A stretch of 64,000 bases of DNA from Pezizomycotina sp. ARF18 (Eukaryota; Ascomycota). The notes beneath the pieces were generated by a model. The model saw nothing but the letters and a program-made list of their open reading frames with translations. It did no database searches and was not told the DNA's origin. Positions 33,401 to 46,200 of the stretch are shown piece by piece. The stretch is from contig AZLU01000005.1 of assembly GCA_002224055.1 (NCBI GenBank), positions 512,781-576,780 of the forward strand, written 5' to 3'. Numbering within the stretch: the first letter of the stretch is position 1; each line of letters begins with the position of its first letter. Both the position numbers and the translations under genes were made by a program.

Positions 33401-36400
33401 CTCAGATCGTCGTGGCCTTATATATGGGGCGACGTACCTCTCTGTCGGTTATTCTAACAAGGAAGAGAGCTCGTCGCGCGTCAGAATATGCGCATACGGG
33501 AATGCACCTTCCTTACCAATTTCCACAAGGACCAAAAAAAAAAGAAACAAATACCGCCGGACAGACAGGGAGAAACGCCACGATCTGCAATTGTGACGAT
33601 CCAAACATTTCTTTAGGCCTAGAATATTCCAAAGGAATGATAACGTTGCTCGTATTACCCGATAGTGAAATCCGATAGTTTGTTTATACCTTTTTTTTTG
33701 TAGATAGGAAATGAGTGATGTGTGTCTTCTCGGGGTATCTTATTAATCATCTACAGTTATTGGAAACAATTTAGAGAATGGAAAGAAAAAGGAGACAGCA
33801 AGGAGTAGAGTACCCTAATACCAGACTTGACACCACGCAAACAATATAAGATCTCACTTCACTACTACGAATTAAGGAAATTGTTTATCTTTAAAATAGA
33901 AAGGAAAAATCACTCGTGCGAGGGTATTAGATCTGGCCGAGGGTTGATATAAACTTTACAGTGGCTACGTGAACGCGCGATGAACGTAACAAGATCTAAT
34001 AAAAAATCTCCAAGTAAGAGGGTACGATGGATCGTCCGAACAATTTTCTAGAAGATATCTCCTAGACAAGGGTTTAAGCCTGTTTTCCTTTTGTTTACGA
34101 GAGCCTGAAGGAAACAAAATCCTCGGAGAAACCATTCGTAGGAGACTCCGAGGAGTTTGTAAATCTCCACAATATATATACCTTTTCGATCCCTTAGATC
34201 TCAAACAACATTGATATCTTTTTCAAAAAGATACTGGCTCCGAGGAGAACCCTCCGCGGACCTGGATTCCCGTTACTTGGGCAAGCCACTACAAACTATG
34301 GAGGAGGGGAAGGAGCAATATGTGGTAGGTGGCGTATACGCCATGTTTTGCGTGGCTTCCCTTGTCAAGCCGCCTTTGCTTTAAACTAGCTTGAAGGCTT
34401 ACAAGTTCATCTGAAAAAAAAAAAAAAAAAAAAAAAAAAACACATTCTTGAAAGCAGTATTTACCAATTTCCTCGGGGACCTTTGTTGCCGGGTATTTAC
34501 CATTAGTGCCGCAGAATTCTTATTTGAAATATGTTATTTTATGTTTTTGTTCTCTCCGCCTCCACTACCAACAGTTGCTTTCTGTTTCACAACAGAAACT
34601 TTATTTCGTGATCCAGTGTGCCGCAACGAACCAGCGGCAGACAAGATCGGACCGTAAAGACCCTTACATAGTGCTAAAATCGATATGTATAAAAAATTTT
34701 TGTATTCCGGGCGGTTTCGACTCAGATCTGGGAAATGAGCAAAGAACTGCTATTTAGAATCGTTGAGAGCTTGAATTCGTCATCAATGAACTTAGTAAGC
34801 TAATATAGCGCCTTGTAAAAAATATTCTCCTGCTCTTATCTTCTTATTTATTTAGTTATTTATTTATTTATTTTTTTGAACGCCATTTCTGTAAATTTCG
34901 TTCCATAAAGCCCATATGTATCTTATCGATCGTAATATAAATTCCAATATCTCCTATGACTGCTATTATCCCCAACGAGTTTGTATCTAAGCTACGTGTA
35001 CCTCAGTATAATTCAAGTGGTATCCTAAGATATGTTTATGAAGAATTTACAGTACCATCCAATCTGCAAAACGCATACTCAGAGCTACTTTAATGATATC
35101 GGGTTAGAAAAGAAAAACATGATGTCCCGAGCCATAAATGAAATTTTATTCGCTAATTAGCAATGCAAGTCAAAAAAATTTTGTGCGATGGTAAACAAAA
35201 ATATATCATATTGTTCGCGTTAAGCTGGCCCCCCAATCTCTTGGAAAGCGGAGACGAACAGAAATCATACAATTCAGTAAAGACCACTAAAGACGTTTTT
35301 AAATGATAATCATGCTGGACCATATTGAAAGCATTAAATCCTCCCTGGTAAGCATAATGAAAAAAGTATTGCCCTTCGCTTCCGTAGGTCACGAGAGTAC
35401 ATCATAGTAATCTTTTAAACTTTCGGGTAAGCGAGAGCCGCCTGCAGGTTCCGAAAAGACGAAAAGGAGCAAGAATGAAATAAATCACCAAAAACAAAAG
35501 AAGAAAGGAAAATAATGAAGAAATAAAGTTCAGTTTTCTATGTATAAGGGTTTCCACAAGGCTTTTTTTAACCTTTGATGATACGTATGACGAAATTGGA
35601 AGTGTGGGGTTTTGGAAATGGGGGAATTGAGTTTGTGTACCTGCGTGGAGGCTCTCAAGGGAAAATTTTTTTCTTTCAGGCCATCATGCAGACCCCACTG
35701 CTGCTTGTCGTGGTCATGTCATGTAACTATATGAAGTACGTACTTACTCATTCCCACGTAACGTCAAGGCCGTGAGTTTGTTGGTGGATTCAAAATTAGC
35801 GCTGTAAAACTTGTTCATGCAATGCACGATACTTACTTACGCGGCTACGCTAGCTTGCAGCCGGCTTTCGCGTTCGTTAGGATCCGTGGGTGCGTGATGC
35901 GTGATGGAGCCGTGAGAATTAAAATGGAGCTACAAACGTACCGCATTATAATGAGGGGAAACAACAGTAAACGTAAAGAAAGATCGAGAGAGGATCGGGT
36001 GTAAGCTGAGGAATACAAAATCACTAGGCAATTAAAACCGAAAGATAACAATAAAAGAAGAAGCAATTAAAATTATCTTTCATGGAAAAATTATGAGATA
36101 ATTCGACATTCCGCCCTCCAGACGTTCATAAAGACAAGATTTATACGGAGGACACTAGTAATCAAGCATCTACATTGCTCAGTTGTGGAAATATCGATAT
36201 CATGGAACGTAATTAGACGTTTCTTTGAGAGGTTTAGTTGAAACTTAGTGACGACGGTATAGTATCGTGACAAAGATGTAATGGGGAAATTGACAGAGAA
36301 AACAGATTTGCCAAGTCTATCATCGAGACGAGCATATACTGATAACGATATACAAAAGGCAGGGGGGGAAACGAATCGTGAAAAGAAAACGTCGAGAAGA

Positions 36401-39390
36401 AAGCAAAGATCCCGTGGGAAATTTAGAGATTTGGAAATATTGCAAAAAAATTTGTTGTCTTCACCGAATTCAGAATGCACCGCAAAAAAAAAAAAAAGAA
36501 AAAAAAAAAAAAAAGGAAGGAAAAGAAAGGTTCACCAATGTCAAACCCAAAAAGAAATAGTATCGTTTTTTTCTTGAAACTAAACTTCACGATCACCGAG
36601 CTCTCCTGCAGATCCGAGGACGAGACGGATATTGCCGTAACGTGCATCTAATACATGTTAACAGGGATTACAACCAGACTGACAAGGAAGAAAACGAGGA
36701 CTTGGCTTTTCAGGCCAGGGCCTGTTCTTCGATCTTGAAATTCCCGTAGATGAGGGCATCATGACCCGCAATTCAGGAAAAACAGGACGATCTATCACAG
36801 ATTTCGAAGGATTTTACGTGGGAAGGGGGAAGGAAGGGAAAAATCAAAATCAGCCTTTCAAGGTGCCTGCGAAAGGGGAAAGTTTGAGCGCGTGCAGAGT
36901 GGAGTATCGAACGCAGAAAAAAAAAAGGAAGTAACAGAAAAAACGAGCTAGTAATATAAACATTGGGAAACGCCACGATTTTGTTTTTTTTTTCTCGATA
37001 TCTGATGTTGTCATACATGCGCCAACAGCTCAAATTGAAAGAAGACGAAAAAGAAAAGAGTAAAGAATAAGGGCAATAATAAACAATCTAACGGTGCGCC
37101 GGCTATAAACGAGTTTTCTTTTCTTAATGTATAGTAATAAAAGTCGACGATATCTTGGATGTAAACATCTAAGTCTATAGTGCTAACAATACAAATATTA
37201 TTGCTTGCAATATAAATGGATACACATTCACTAATCCTGTGTGCGGATTTATTATTATTTGGTGCCTTTTTATTTTCGTTTGTGGGGGTAGAGATCGCCA
37301 TTGCCCGGTTTTTGGTCGTTTGAGGAAGCGAAACAGAGAAAAAAAACAAAAGCACGCTAATAGCTTGGAAGCGAAACAATCCTTATTGTTCAATAGCCTA
37401 AAAGCTTGCAGCTATCAAGGAGATTTCAAGGGCTCCGGCTTAGTTCCCGCCTTTCAAGGGCTCTAAACTTTCTTCATGCATGCTATAGTACAGACACTGG
37501 TTAACGTACTCTAGCTCTAAGGAACGCCATCAGAAAGATTTCAACGTGGAGGCATTGCAAATAAGCCTTTGTATCTCCATCGGGATCAATACCAGTAGCT
37601 TTTCATAAGTAGGGCAACGCCAGCGTGACGTGGGTTAATAAAATTTCAGGTTCCCCGATATGCAGGAATGTGCACACACTCACTAGTCTAAGATTCAATT
37701 TAGCAAGTTTATTGCCTTAATATTTCGTGCATAGGGTTGCCCTGTAGGCTAATCTTCATTTGAACACTTGAGGTAGCCTTTGTATATTATTTTTAATGGC
37801 CGCCGCTTCAACTAGCCGTTGACCACCCTTTCGATCTTTGCCTAGCAAAACACATGTCAAGAGAGGATGTAGAAGGTAACCCAAATGTTTCCCTCGAGCC
37901 CTTGTCATAAATCAATCCTTTGGAAATCTTTAATTTGATTCCTTTTTTTATTTTTATTTTATTTTTTTCTTTCTTATAGTTAACAGTTCCTCCACATTTT
38001 TTCCTGCCCTACTGGTGGCTCCTTTGGAGGATACTAGACTAACATGATGGCAGTATTATGTTTATCTCCGCAAAACGCACCGCCATTACGGATTTTTTGT
38101 TTCAATATTTTTTAATTCTCCTAACTTTTTGACTAAAGGGTCTCGATAGGGCCTGTTCCTTCGGTGCTTTTTTTTTTTTTTTTTTTTTTTTCTCACAAAG
38201 CAATTCCCCCAGTCAACTAAAAAAGGTAAGAAAAACGCAGGTCCAAAAAAAAAAAATTTTTTTGCGGTGGCAATCAACCAAAAAAAGAGAGTAGTACGTG
38301 GCCGAAGGTAATAGTAAACGTTTACAAGAAGAAAATTTTTTCGTTTACCCCGAGGAGACTGCCAACGAGAAGAAAGATCAATTCACAAGCTGGTCAGTCC
38401 ATAAACCCTTGTCAGAGGTAAACGAGAAGGAAGGGGGTTAGTAAAATATTTCACGGTGATAGGCGGAAAGTCGAGATTCTTGTTAAATTTTTGAAATTTG
38501 TGGAGTTCTCAAAACGAGTAAACGCGGTGAGAAGTGACAGTCCAGATGAAATTGCTATAATACTAAGGTAATTGTGTTATAGCTATATAGCAGGGGAAGA
38601 TATATCTGGGGCAAAACTCAGTACTTTCATGGCGACTAGTAAGAGGAGTACAAGATCGTGGAAAAGAAGGTATAGAGAAACCAGATATAAGATAAACAAA
38701 ATGTGCACATGTGCTGTGTTAGTATGGAAAGGGAGAACTAACAGCAATCGCAACCCCCATTGAGAGCCATAGAGTACTGCGGCTGTTCCAGAATGTAGCA
38801 ATAATCGTGGAGAAATGATGGAACAGAGAAATTCACCTGCAGCCATTGCGGAGAGTGAGAGATCGATCGTAGACTAAACCATAGGAAGAGAAGTTACATG
38901 AAAAAGAAAAGAAAGAAGAGTTTGCTTTCACGACGCCCAAAGGTACACAAAACGAAATGATAAAGAAACAACCAGTAAACACCAAGACCAGTAATACAGC
39001 AGTACCATACTAAATGTTAACAAAGGAACCCGTTTTTGACCGAAATGCACAAAAATATATTGCCAGTATGCAAGAAATAAGTTTCGTCATAAGCGTTATT
39101 TTTCCCCTGGAATTTCCCCCTCCGTTTAAGGAATTTGGACATAACAAGCAACCCGAAAGAGACAGACCATTGATTGGGAAAAAAAGAACGAATATTGTGA
39201 GAACCAAGAACACCAATAATGACACCACTAATAATACAGAAAGGAAAGAAAAAGAAATTGACGAAGAGAGCCTATAACACATAGGCCAAGAAAATGGTGG
39301 CTCGTTACATATGTTGAAAGAGAAATACAAAAGAAAATCAAATATTACAAAGGAGATGAGATCCCATCATTTTTTCAAATGGAGGAAGTG
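30473..39390. other. Gene-free AT-rich region
   Basis: Long A or T runs occur near 31252, 32913, 34414-34440 (A27, after about 200 bases of GC-richer DNA), 36483-36514 and 38168-38191 (T24), with an ATTT repeat near 34845-34877. Open frames such as 33388-33678 (+), 36091-36480 (-) and 39014-39277 (+) are short, AT-driven and without motifs. I see no gene, tRNA or complete mobile element here. Confidence 0.45.
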
Positions 39391-40303
39391 TTAAGTGAAG
39401 CCAGGGAGGTATCCATATCCGAGCGCCTGCAACGCGACCGGAACACAGGACTGAGGGGTTTGTTGGCACCAGCGTACCAGATTGGTATATTCCGGTGTCA
39501 TTCCAACGGGGCAAGCATGCCAGTGATTGTTGCTCTTATACCTACAGTATCCAGGAGAAAAGTGAATGTTAGTTCTTTTGCTTTCTCGAAAAGAATGAAA
39601 AATGAAGTAGTTCTTGAGGCAAGATGGGCTCATATATGAACATACCTGATAAGGTACCCTTTGTCGCCATCTGGAGTTGTGTCCCATCTCACTGTAAATT
39701 CGTAAGGGGAAGCCCTTGGTGGGACAAATCGGAGTGAGGACTAGTAAAATAGATAGGGAGAGTGCTATAGTCGAAAACAATTAGTAAATGAACTAAACAG
39801 CGGCGAGATAGTTCTCTACCGGTAAGTTGGAAAGAATTTAATTTACTTACTCGTTAGGGAAGACATACATCGAGGTGAAGCCAGTCGGGACCGCGTGGAA
39901 GCTGGTAAAGCCAATCCTCCTTCTCCGGGACCTGTGCCGCCGTAAAGAAGTAATGGCTCCGAGTATATCTCAAATTTGATATCCCCAATAAACGCAGAGC
40001 CTATGCGAAATCATTAATCAGTCGTAGTCCATATATAAAGAGAGCGAATCTCCTGAAAATAAACACATACTATTGCATAACAGAGCTGTTGCCAGGGAGA
40101 TCCGATCCCTTTCCCTGGCGGTAAAACGGCGTAGACGACAAAATTCGTGGCTGTTGGGGTATGGCGGTGGGAGTGGTTGCGGGAGCTGCTGCTTTTATAA
40201 GGCCTGTTTCAAAATAGTAAAAACCAGATAATAATGTAAAGGAGAGAGTAAAGCATGCTGATGTTGGAAAAGTTCGAACTTCTATAGATGATGATTTGAG
40301 CAA
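39391..40303 (-). CDS. Unidentified spliced gene, possibly secreted protein
   Basis: Several short exons in neighbouring frames give a coherent protein ending at 39391. A hydrophobic N-terminal part lies near 40200-40300 (ATG at 40301-40303, segment FTLSFTLLSGFYYF). It is followed by FVVYAVLPPGKGIGSPW and LCYAI, then GSAFIGDIKFEIYSEPLLLY and SFHAVPTGFTSMYVFPNE. After an intron come FTVRWDTTPDGDKGYLI and, after a second intron (GTATGT donor at about 39652, CTAACA branch, TGTAG acceptor), NNHWHACPVGMTPEYTNL, WCQQTPQSCVPV and a tail YGYLPGFT. Three cysteines cluster at the C-terminus. The composition and donor/branch/acceptor signals make a real gene likely. I do not recognise the family, and the start codon and the first exon are uncertain. 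Confidence 0.45.
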
Positions 40304-40418
40304 ACGAAAGAAAATGCTTCATGAGCGCAATGATGGTAAACGATCGTATGTGGTCTATGCTTATTAAAAAGAAAAGAATGCTTAAATATAAAAGTGTGGT
40401 AGCCGTCTAGTAGGAAAC

Positions 40419-40960
40419 CTAGGTGATAAATCGTGATATGCCCTTCCGTGTCTTTCCTTTTTTCGTTCTCTCGACGAAGATCAAACGTTCCCCTAATGCC
40501 TTCAGTGGATCGGCTGTTGATACAGAATGATCCGTCGGGCTCTTAGCTTTCGGCGACGAACTTCTCCTTGCCGAAGAAGTTGAGGAGTATTGGTCTTCCA
40601 ACGTTGACTGGAAAGAGTTCTCAAAGGAGTAGACTCGCGGTTGCTGAGGCTGCGGCTTTTGACGCGGCGGGTGCGCCTGGAACTGGTGCTGGTATGGAAA
40701 ACCGTTCGGATTCGCGAACGTCGGTGGAGCAGCTATGGGCTGGAATGCCGGGGAAAATAGCCCTGCGTTGGAGCAGAAGTCGATAATATTCCTGCGCTGC
40801 TTATTGACGAAGGCGCACTTGAGTAAAAGTAATGTGGTGGGCTTTGCGGTCCTACTTGTCTGACCACAGACGAAGAGCAAACAGAGCTACTTAAGCTTGA
40901 ATGCGAGCTAGCGTGTCGGAGAGGGAAGAAGCATGCGGTTGAGAGCTGTGACGAGGACAT
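40419..40960 (-). CDS. Unidentified Ser/Pro/Gln-rich protein
   Basis: The ATG at 40958-40960 opens MSSSQLSTACFFPLRHASS. One frame change near 40760 leads into AFQPIAAPPTFANPNGFPYQ, then HPPRQKPQPQQPRVYSF and a Ser-rich stretch. The end is a more structured, basic tail (DPLKALGERLIFVERTKKG) with a TAG at 40419-40421. The product of about 180 residues is mostly low-complexity and probably disordered, as in fungal regulatory or adaptor proteins. It lies 115 bases upstream of the next gene on the same strand and could be its 5' part. No homologue is recognised. Confidence 0.45.
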
Positions 40961-41712
40961 GGTAAGGGTGCGGGTGTTGGATATGCCATGGCTATGACGG
41001 TGTGGCCAGGAAGGGAACGATGTCTTTGTGTGCCTCCATGTGAGTGTTGTCTCGACTGGTCACGGTCGACCCTGACAAATTGAGGAAAGAAAGGAAAAAT
41101 GGTACGATAGGCATTTTTCCCGAACTTCGGTGATACAATCTAATTAAGTGCAACGGTTCACAGAAACAACTACAACTAAGCAGAAAAGCAGGACTCTTTC
41201 TAGATGAGATAGTTAGCTCTATATACTTGAGTGTAGGGAGTGTATACACTGATTTTTATATATATCTTATTCCTCTTGTTTTTTTTTTTTTTCTTTTTTT
41301 TTCTAGGTTGAATTGTTTATGGCGGGTGGCTTATAATGCCGCAGGAAACATACCAAAACGATAATCTCAAAAGTTCCAGTAATAGAAACTCTTTGTTCTC
41401 CTTTACAGATTGGTTGGTATAAAACCCTTACTTCATAAATCCAAAGCGCTTTATATAAAGTATATTTTACTTTATGACTCAAGCTCGCAGATATCCCAAA
41501 TTTTGGAAAATATATATAGATGAGAATTGCGTTCTTTTGGATTCCTTTCGGTGACGGATGGGTAATGTATAATCTGTGTCTCGCTGCAGTGTTGAAAACG
41601 AGGGAAGGATATTTTGTGTACGTCCGTGTGCACGTATATATAGTTGTGGATTCAGGTGTGGAGAAATGCGGTAGAACACAATCGACCCGATAACCGTATA
41701 TAGGGCGCCGAA

Positions 41713-41748
<36 letters not shown>

Positions 41749-43045
41749 GTTGTCGACTGGTAGTTGGAAAAAACTAATTCCTGTATTCTCCGACTTGTAT
41801 GTACAATGCCGAACTTAACTCCTTCTCGTGGTCGTTTTTTTAATATCTCGATCGAGTTCTTTTTGAAATGATCCTTGACTCTTGAGAGACTTTTGCGGAA
41901 TCTTGAATCGGAACGGCTGAGAGACGGACCTTTATATCAAACGTATCTTCTGGAATGACGATGATGATTCTTTCCAAGTCGACAGATCTTGGGACTACAC
42001 AGCTATTATAAATGGAGCTTTTCTTCTTCTGTATTCTTTTTCTTAACGGTATCGCACAAAACAAGTAACCTTTCTTTTTCTTGCCTCTTTCCTTTCTTTT
42101 TGCTTTTTTCATCTTTCTTTTCTTTTCTCATGCTTTTGATTTATTTTAATAATAATATATATATATTCTCTTCTTTTCAAGAGAACCCACTATACCGAGC
42201 CCTTTTGGGACGAAAGGACATCTCAAATGGTGTAGTACGTGAGAGGAATAAATATAATAATATTCCTTTTTTCAAATAGTAGTAATATTTTTGCTTTTTT
42301 TAAAAATTTTTTTTAAAAATAAAATTAATAACAGTAGACTCGGGGGAAGGGTTTGAGTATATTGTTTTAATCGGGAACAGCTCAGAGGCACCATTAGTGT
42401 ACCGGTATAAGGGGGTTCAAGATGGTGTAATGGAGTTTGAGCACCTGTATATACAGTAGACGTGACGAGTTCCCTTCTTTTTTTTTCAGATTGACTCCTC
42501 ACCCTTGCGAAGTCCAGGTTTTTTCTTCACACCCCCTTCTTTGGTCTCTCGTCATTATTTTAGCAGCGCAGGCCATATATCGTTTAGAAAAAAACTAAGA
42601 ATAATAAATAAAAAGCAAAGAAAAAGGTACAAAGCAATAAGAAAGTCACAGTGGGATTTGGGGAAGAAAAAAAGGAAAAAATGAAGCAAAGCGAAAAAAA
42701 GAGGAAAAAGCAAATTTACAACTCGGAGGAGGAAGGAAAAAGAAAAGAAAAGGAAATTTTTAGAAGGAAGTATTCTCAGGTACCAGGCTGAAAATAGTTG
42801 CATCTAATATTACCGTGGTATGCTGATCTTTTGATTCTCAATAATTTTTATTTTTATTTATATATTCTTTTATTTTTTATTTATTTATTTCTTTTATTTT
42901 ATTTCTTTTCATTTTAATTTATTTATCTTGATTATTCGTCACCTTTTTTGCTCTGATAAAATAAAATAAACTAAAATAAATAAAACTAAAATCCTGTCTA
43001 TATATATTATTATAGGCAAAGGGGCTTACCTAGCAATTCATTTTC
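40961..43045. other. Promoter-side spacer with low-complexity DNA
   Basis: Includes T-rich tracts near 41279-41305, an A29 run at 41718-41746 and AT dinucleotides near 42155. A T-rich block (42840-42930) and an A-rich block (42957-42992) built on ATTT/AAAT units could pair imperfectly with each other. No coding frame is supported. Confidence 0.5.
42841..42992. repeat. Imperfect AT-rich inverted repeat built of ATTT/AAAT units
   Basis: The left arm consists of TTTAT/TTATTT units and the right arm, about 40 bases further on, of AAATA/ATAAA units that are roughly complementary to it. It can be explained by convergent microsatellites, or by an old inverted duplication. No coding capacity. Confidence 0.5.
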
Positions 43046-43190
43046 TAGCCTCTCTTACGCCTGATAAGTGGAGAGAATAAGATCAAGCGGCGCTTTGATA
43101 GGAAAGAGAGGCTAAAATTTCACTTCGCAGGTGATGGATTGTAGAACCTCCGAATTATTGCGTGTGGGGTTTCGGCCCCAGAGGGCTTTT
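43046..43190 (+). ncRNA. Candidate structured Pol III-type RNA (unidentified)
   Basis: A perfect 11-bp stem (TAGCCTCTCTT at 43046-43056 with AAGAGAGGCTA at 43104-43114) encloses 47 bases. Some 50 bases later a GC-rich hairpin TGGGG/CCCCA with loop TTTCGG (43165-43180) is itself flanked by CCTC (43147-43150) and GAGG (43181-43184). A T29 run starts at 43187. Two strong helices ending in a T tract in AT-rich DNA look like a Pol III transcript with its terminator. I could not match U6, 5S, SRP, RNase P or a box C/D snoRNA, and no clear A or B box is visible, so an upstream or external promoter would be needed. Confidence 0.3.
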
Positions 43191-43215
43191 TTTTTTTTTT
43201 TTTTTTTTTTTTTTT
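43187..43215 (+). repeat. 29-base poly(T) tract
   Basis: Follows the GC-rich hairpin described for the structured element and could act as its terminator. Its length is similar to other unexplained A/T tracts in the window. Confidence 0.85.
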
Positions 43216-46200
43216 GGTGGTCCACCACCGCAAAGCGAAAAGAGAAGTCGCAAAGTAATAGCATCGCGTTTGGATAGGAACCTTGGAGAAGCATATGAGT
43301 TAGTAATGTTATGATGAAAGGCTAGTCCTATGTTCCCTTCCAATAGACTTCTCCTTGGGGCAAAATACTGTGGGCCCCGAAAGAATGATTGTTCTTCGGC
43401 GCTTGTCAGAAAGTTAGGTCAGCACAATCCTACCTATGGTGAACACTTCACGTGTGTTCAATTCGACCTAACAAACCGGCCCATTCCCTGGCGAAGATGC
43501 GCTGAGTGACAATCGGGCAGTGCTGTTACCCTCCGACTTTTGAATCAACGCATTGTCGTCACTCAAAACATAGTCTACTCGTGAGATCCCGTTGCCACAC
43601 CACAACATAGTTCCAATTTTCCGTACATCAGAATAGAGAGGCATCGGTCAAAAGCCTCCCGGCAACTTAAAAAGTATCCATAATTTTGAAATCGTTTCAG
43701 TTTTCTAAATTTCGATCACAAAGAAGAGATCATACTCCATCTTCTCCTTTATTTTTTTTCTTTCTTTTTTTTTTTAAAAAAAACGCTGCAGAAGCTGGAA
43801 TTGTCAATCGTAAAGCAATCAGGCGACGTAGCCTGCTCAGAGCAGGAAGATTCTAAATTTATCGCAGCATAAAGTCCAGTAAGCTAGGCCACAATATTGT
43901 CATTCATACTGCGATAAGTTCTCTCTTATTTTATTACTCTCCTCTCTTGGTTTTATTTCCTTTCCCTCGCCAGTCTCTCTTTTTGTTCTTTCTTTCACTT
44001 CCTATCAAATTTGCTTCCCCTCTAGCTTCAGGCCCCTTGCTCAATTATTCCACGAGTTGGATTTTACCTGTCTTGAAACTGCTGCGGGTGCTCTTTTGTT
44101 TTTTTAGTCGATAATACTAATTTTTCCAAGCAGAAGACGTCCAGATTGAGATAATTCGTTAAACCCAGGCGGTCCGTAATTGCCTGACTTCTCGGCTCCA
44201 AGCTTGCAACGCCGTGGGAAAATTTAGACACCTGGTTCTGCCTCCACTTGCGGTTCCCAGATAACGGAAGCTTGAGGCCATCGAAAGGGAATGAGAAGGT
44301 TTTAATTTATCTCTTCCTCTGTACATGGTTGAGGCTGTTTGTTTGAAGATGTTACCTCCCCAAGGGGTATCGGCTTCATGGAGGTGAAATGCTTCATCAG
44401 CGGTCAGAAAATGAAAACGATCGCCGGCATTAACGGTTACTAGCACTAAAATTCTAACATTATTTCAGTGAATGCCCCGGTAGAAAGCCTCAAGAGGACA
44501 TTTGAATAAATAAAATGGGGCTACTCATGAAGCTCATGAGATGTTCAAGGTGTAGTTTCAAGCCTAATATAAATACCATCCGTTAGCTTTCAATCTCAGT
44601 AACGCAGAAGATATATTGCTCAACGCACGTGCCATTTCAAACTCGTAACATTTAGAACACGGTTGTAATTCTATCTGATCTGATCTGTGCGAAAAACGGT
44701 TTAGAAATCTATTTGTTTAAAGTCAGTAGATTATTAAGCAGTAAAATCCTCATCCAAGACAAATACACAAAGTCCATTGACTAATCAGTGCGAGTAATCA
44801 ATTTGAGTTCCTTACTTGTCATCGAACATACTGGAAGAAGCTACCAAAAGCACACTGAGCGGAAAGAGAAACTGCTGACCCAATATCCAGAATTGACTAT
44901 TGAAAGAATCTCTTCTGTCGAGACGTCAGGTATATTATTTTTCCAACCTGGCTTTGCAGTTTGCAGTGGTTTTTTTTTTTTTTTTTTTTTTTTCGTAGCG
45001 TAAACGAAACGAAGCTTTCATTCTTGCGGAGGTTATAAACTAAAGAAACAGAGATAAAGGGACGCAAGGAAGAAAGCAATATGAAAAAAAAAAACTTCGC
45101 CGAAACGATCAACTAAAAACAGAGAGAGAGTATGCTACTAAATACGAATTGTAGATAGCTAAAACATGCATATTTCCTTCCTTTTTTTTTTTTTTTTTTT
45201 TTGGGGGGCTCTAGACTACTATTGCATTAGTGCCCTATTCTCTCAGCCCTGGACCACACGAACCCTCCACACGTGGTGTTGTCCCAAATACTAGATTCCT
45301 TCCTAGCGAAGATTCTGCCCCACATCAAGTAAATCGAGACCAATTCAATAGCAATGCGACAGGAAGGGATTCTGTTGAAAAGAAAGGCCCCTACATGTCG
45401 CGAGCTAGTGTATTCAAGGGCATTAAAGGAGAAACGTGGAACAATAAATTTGAGATCGTCTGGAAAAAAAAAAAAAAAAAGAAACGTACTCCAAGTGAAT
45501 TGCTCCAGTGAAGAGGAGGGCCCGTCCTCTGTAGCGAGCGATATGTTGACTTTCGTTAGGAGCGGGTTGATGATTTTGATTGAAAGTAAGCAGCAGCGAC
45601 CTCGACGCCGGGAAAGTTTGATACCGAATCATTATTCCCTCAAAATCCTTTGAATGGCGAAGTCCGAGCAGCAAGTTGTATAGGATAGTGATGATTTCGG
45701 AGGTCTCCTCTGATTTTGACGCCCTGCAGAAGTGCCAATGCTATTTCCTCGCGTTTTCGACGCCTCAAACCCCCCAAAAATCCCTGCAAAACAAACGATA
45801 TCTGGGTCTCCTTCTCAGCCTTCCAAATTGCTTCTCCGTCGGTCATTTTCTTCAAACAGCAGAAGGGAAAAGAAGAAGAAGGAAAGGACGAAAGATGGAA
45901 ACGCCGAAGGCCCAGTATCCTGGAGATAAGGAACTACCAGTAAGAAGCTGGCAAAAGCTGGAGCAGAAGATTAAGATTTTGGTGGATAGGAAATTAGGGA
46001 TGCAGAAAGATCGCCGAACATTTGCTTTTTCAAAATATAGTGGGAAATTTCTATAGTAGTAGTAATACTTAAATTTATTTATTTATTAAATATTATTATT
46101 ATTATTTTTTTTTTTTTTTTTTTTGCTATTCGCCGTCGTCCACTTCCTTTGTTAATTAAATAAAAATAAAAAAAATTATTTTAAATATTTGAAGAATCTG

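Noticed and set aside
45230-45653. Frames crossing an A17 run as a coding gene with poly-lysine
   Set aside because: No ATG at the start, several overlapping frames, and no protein-like conservation pattern that I recognise.
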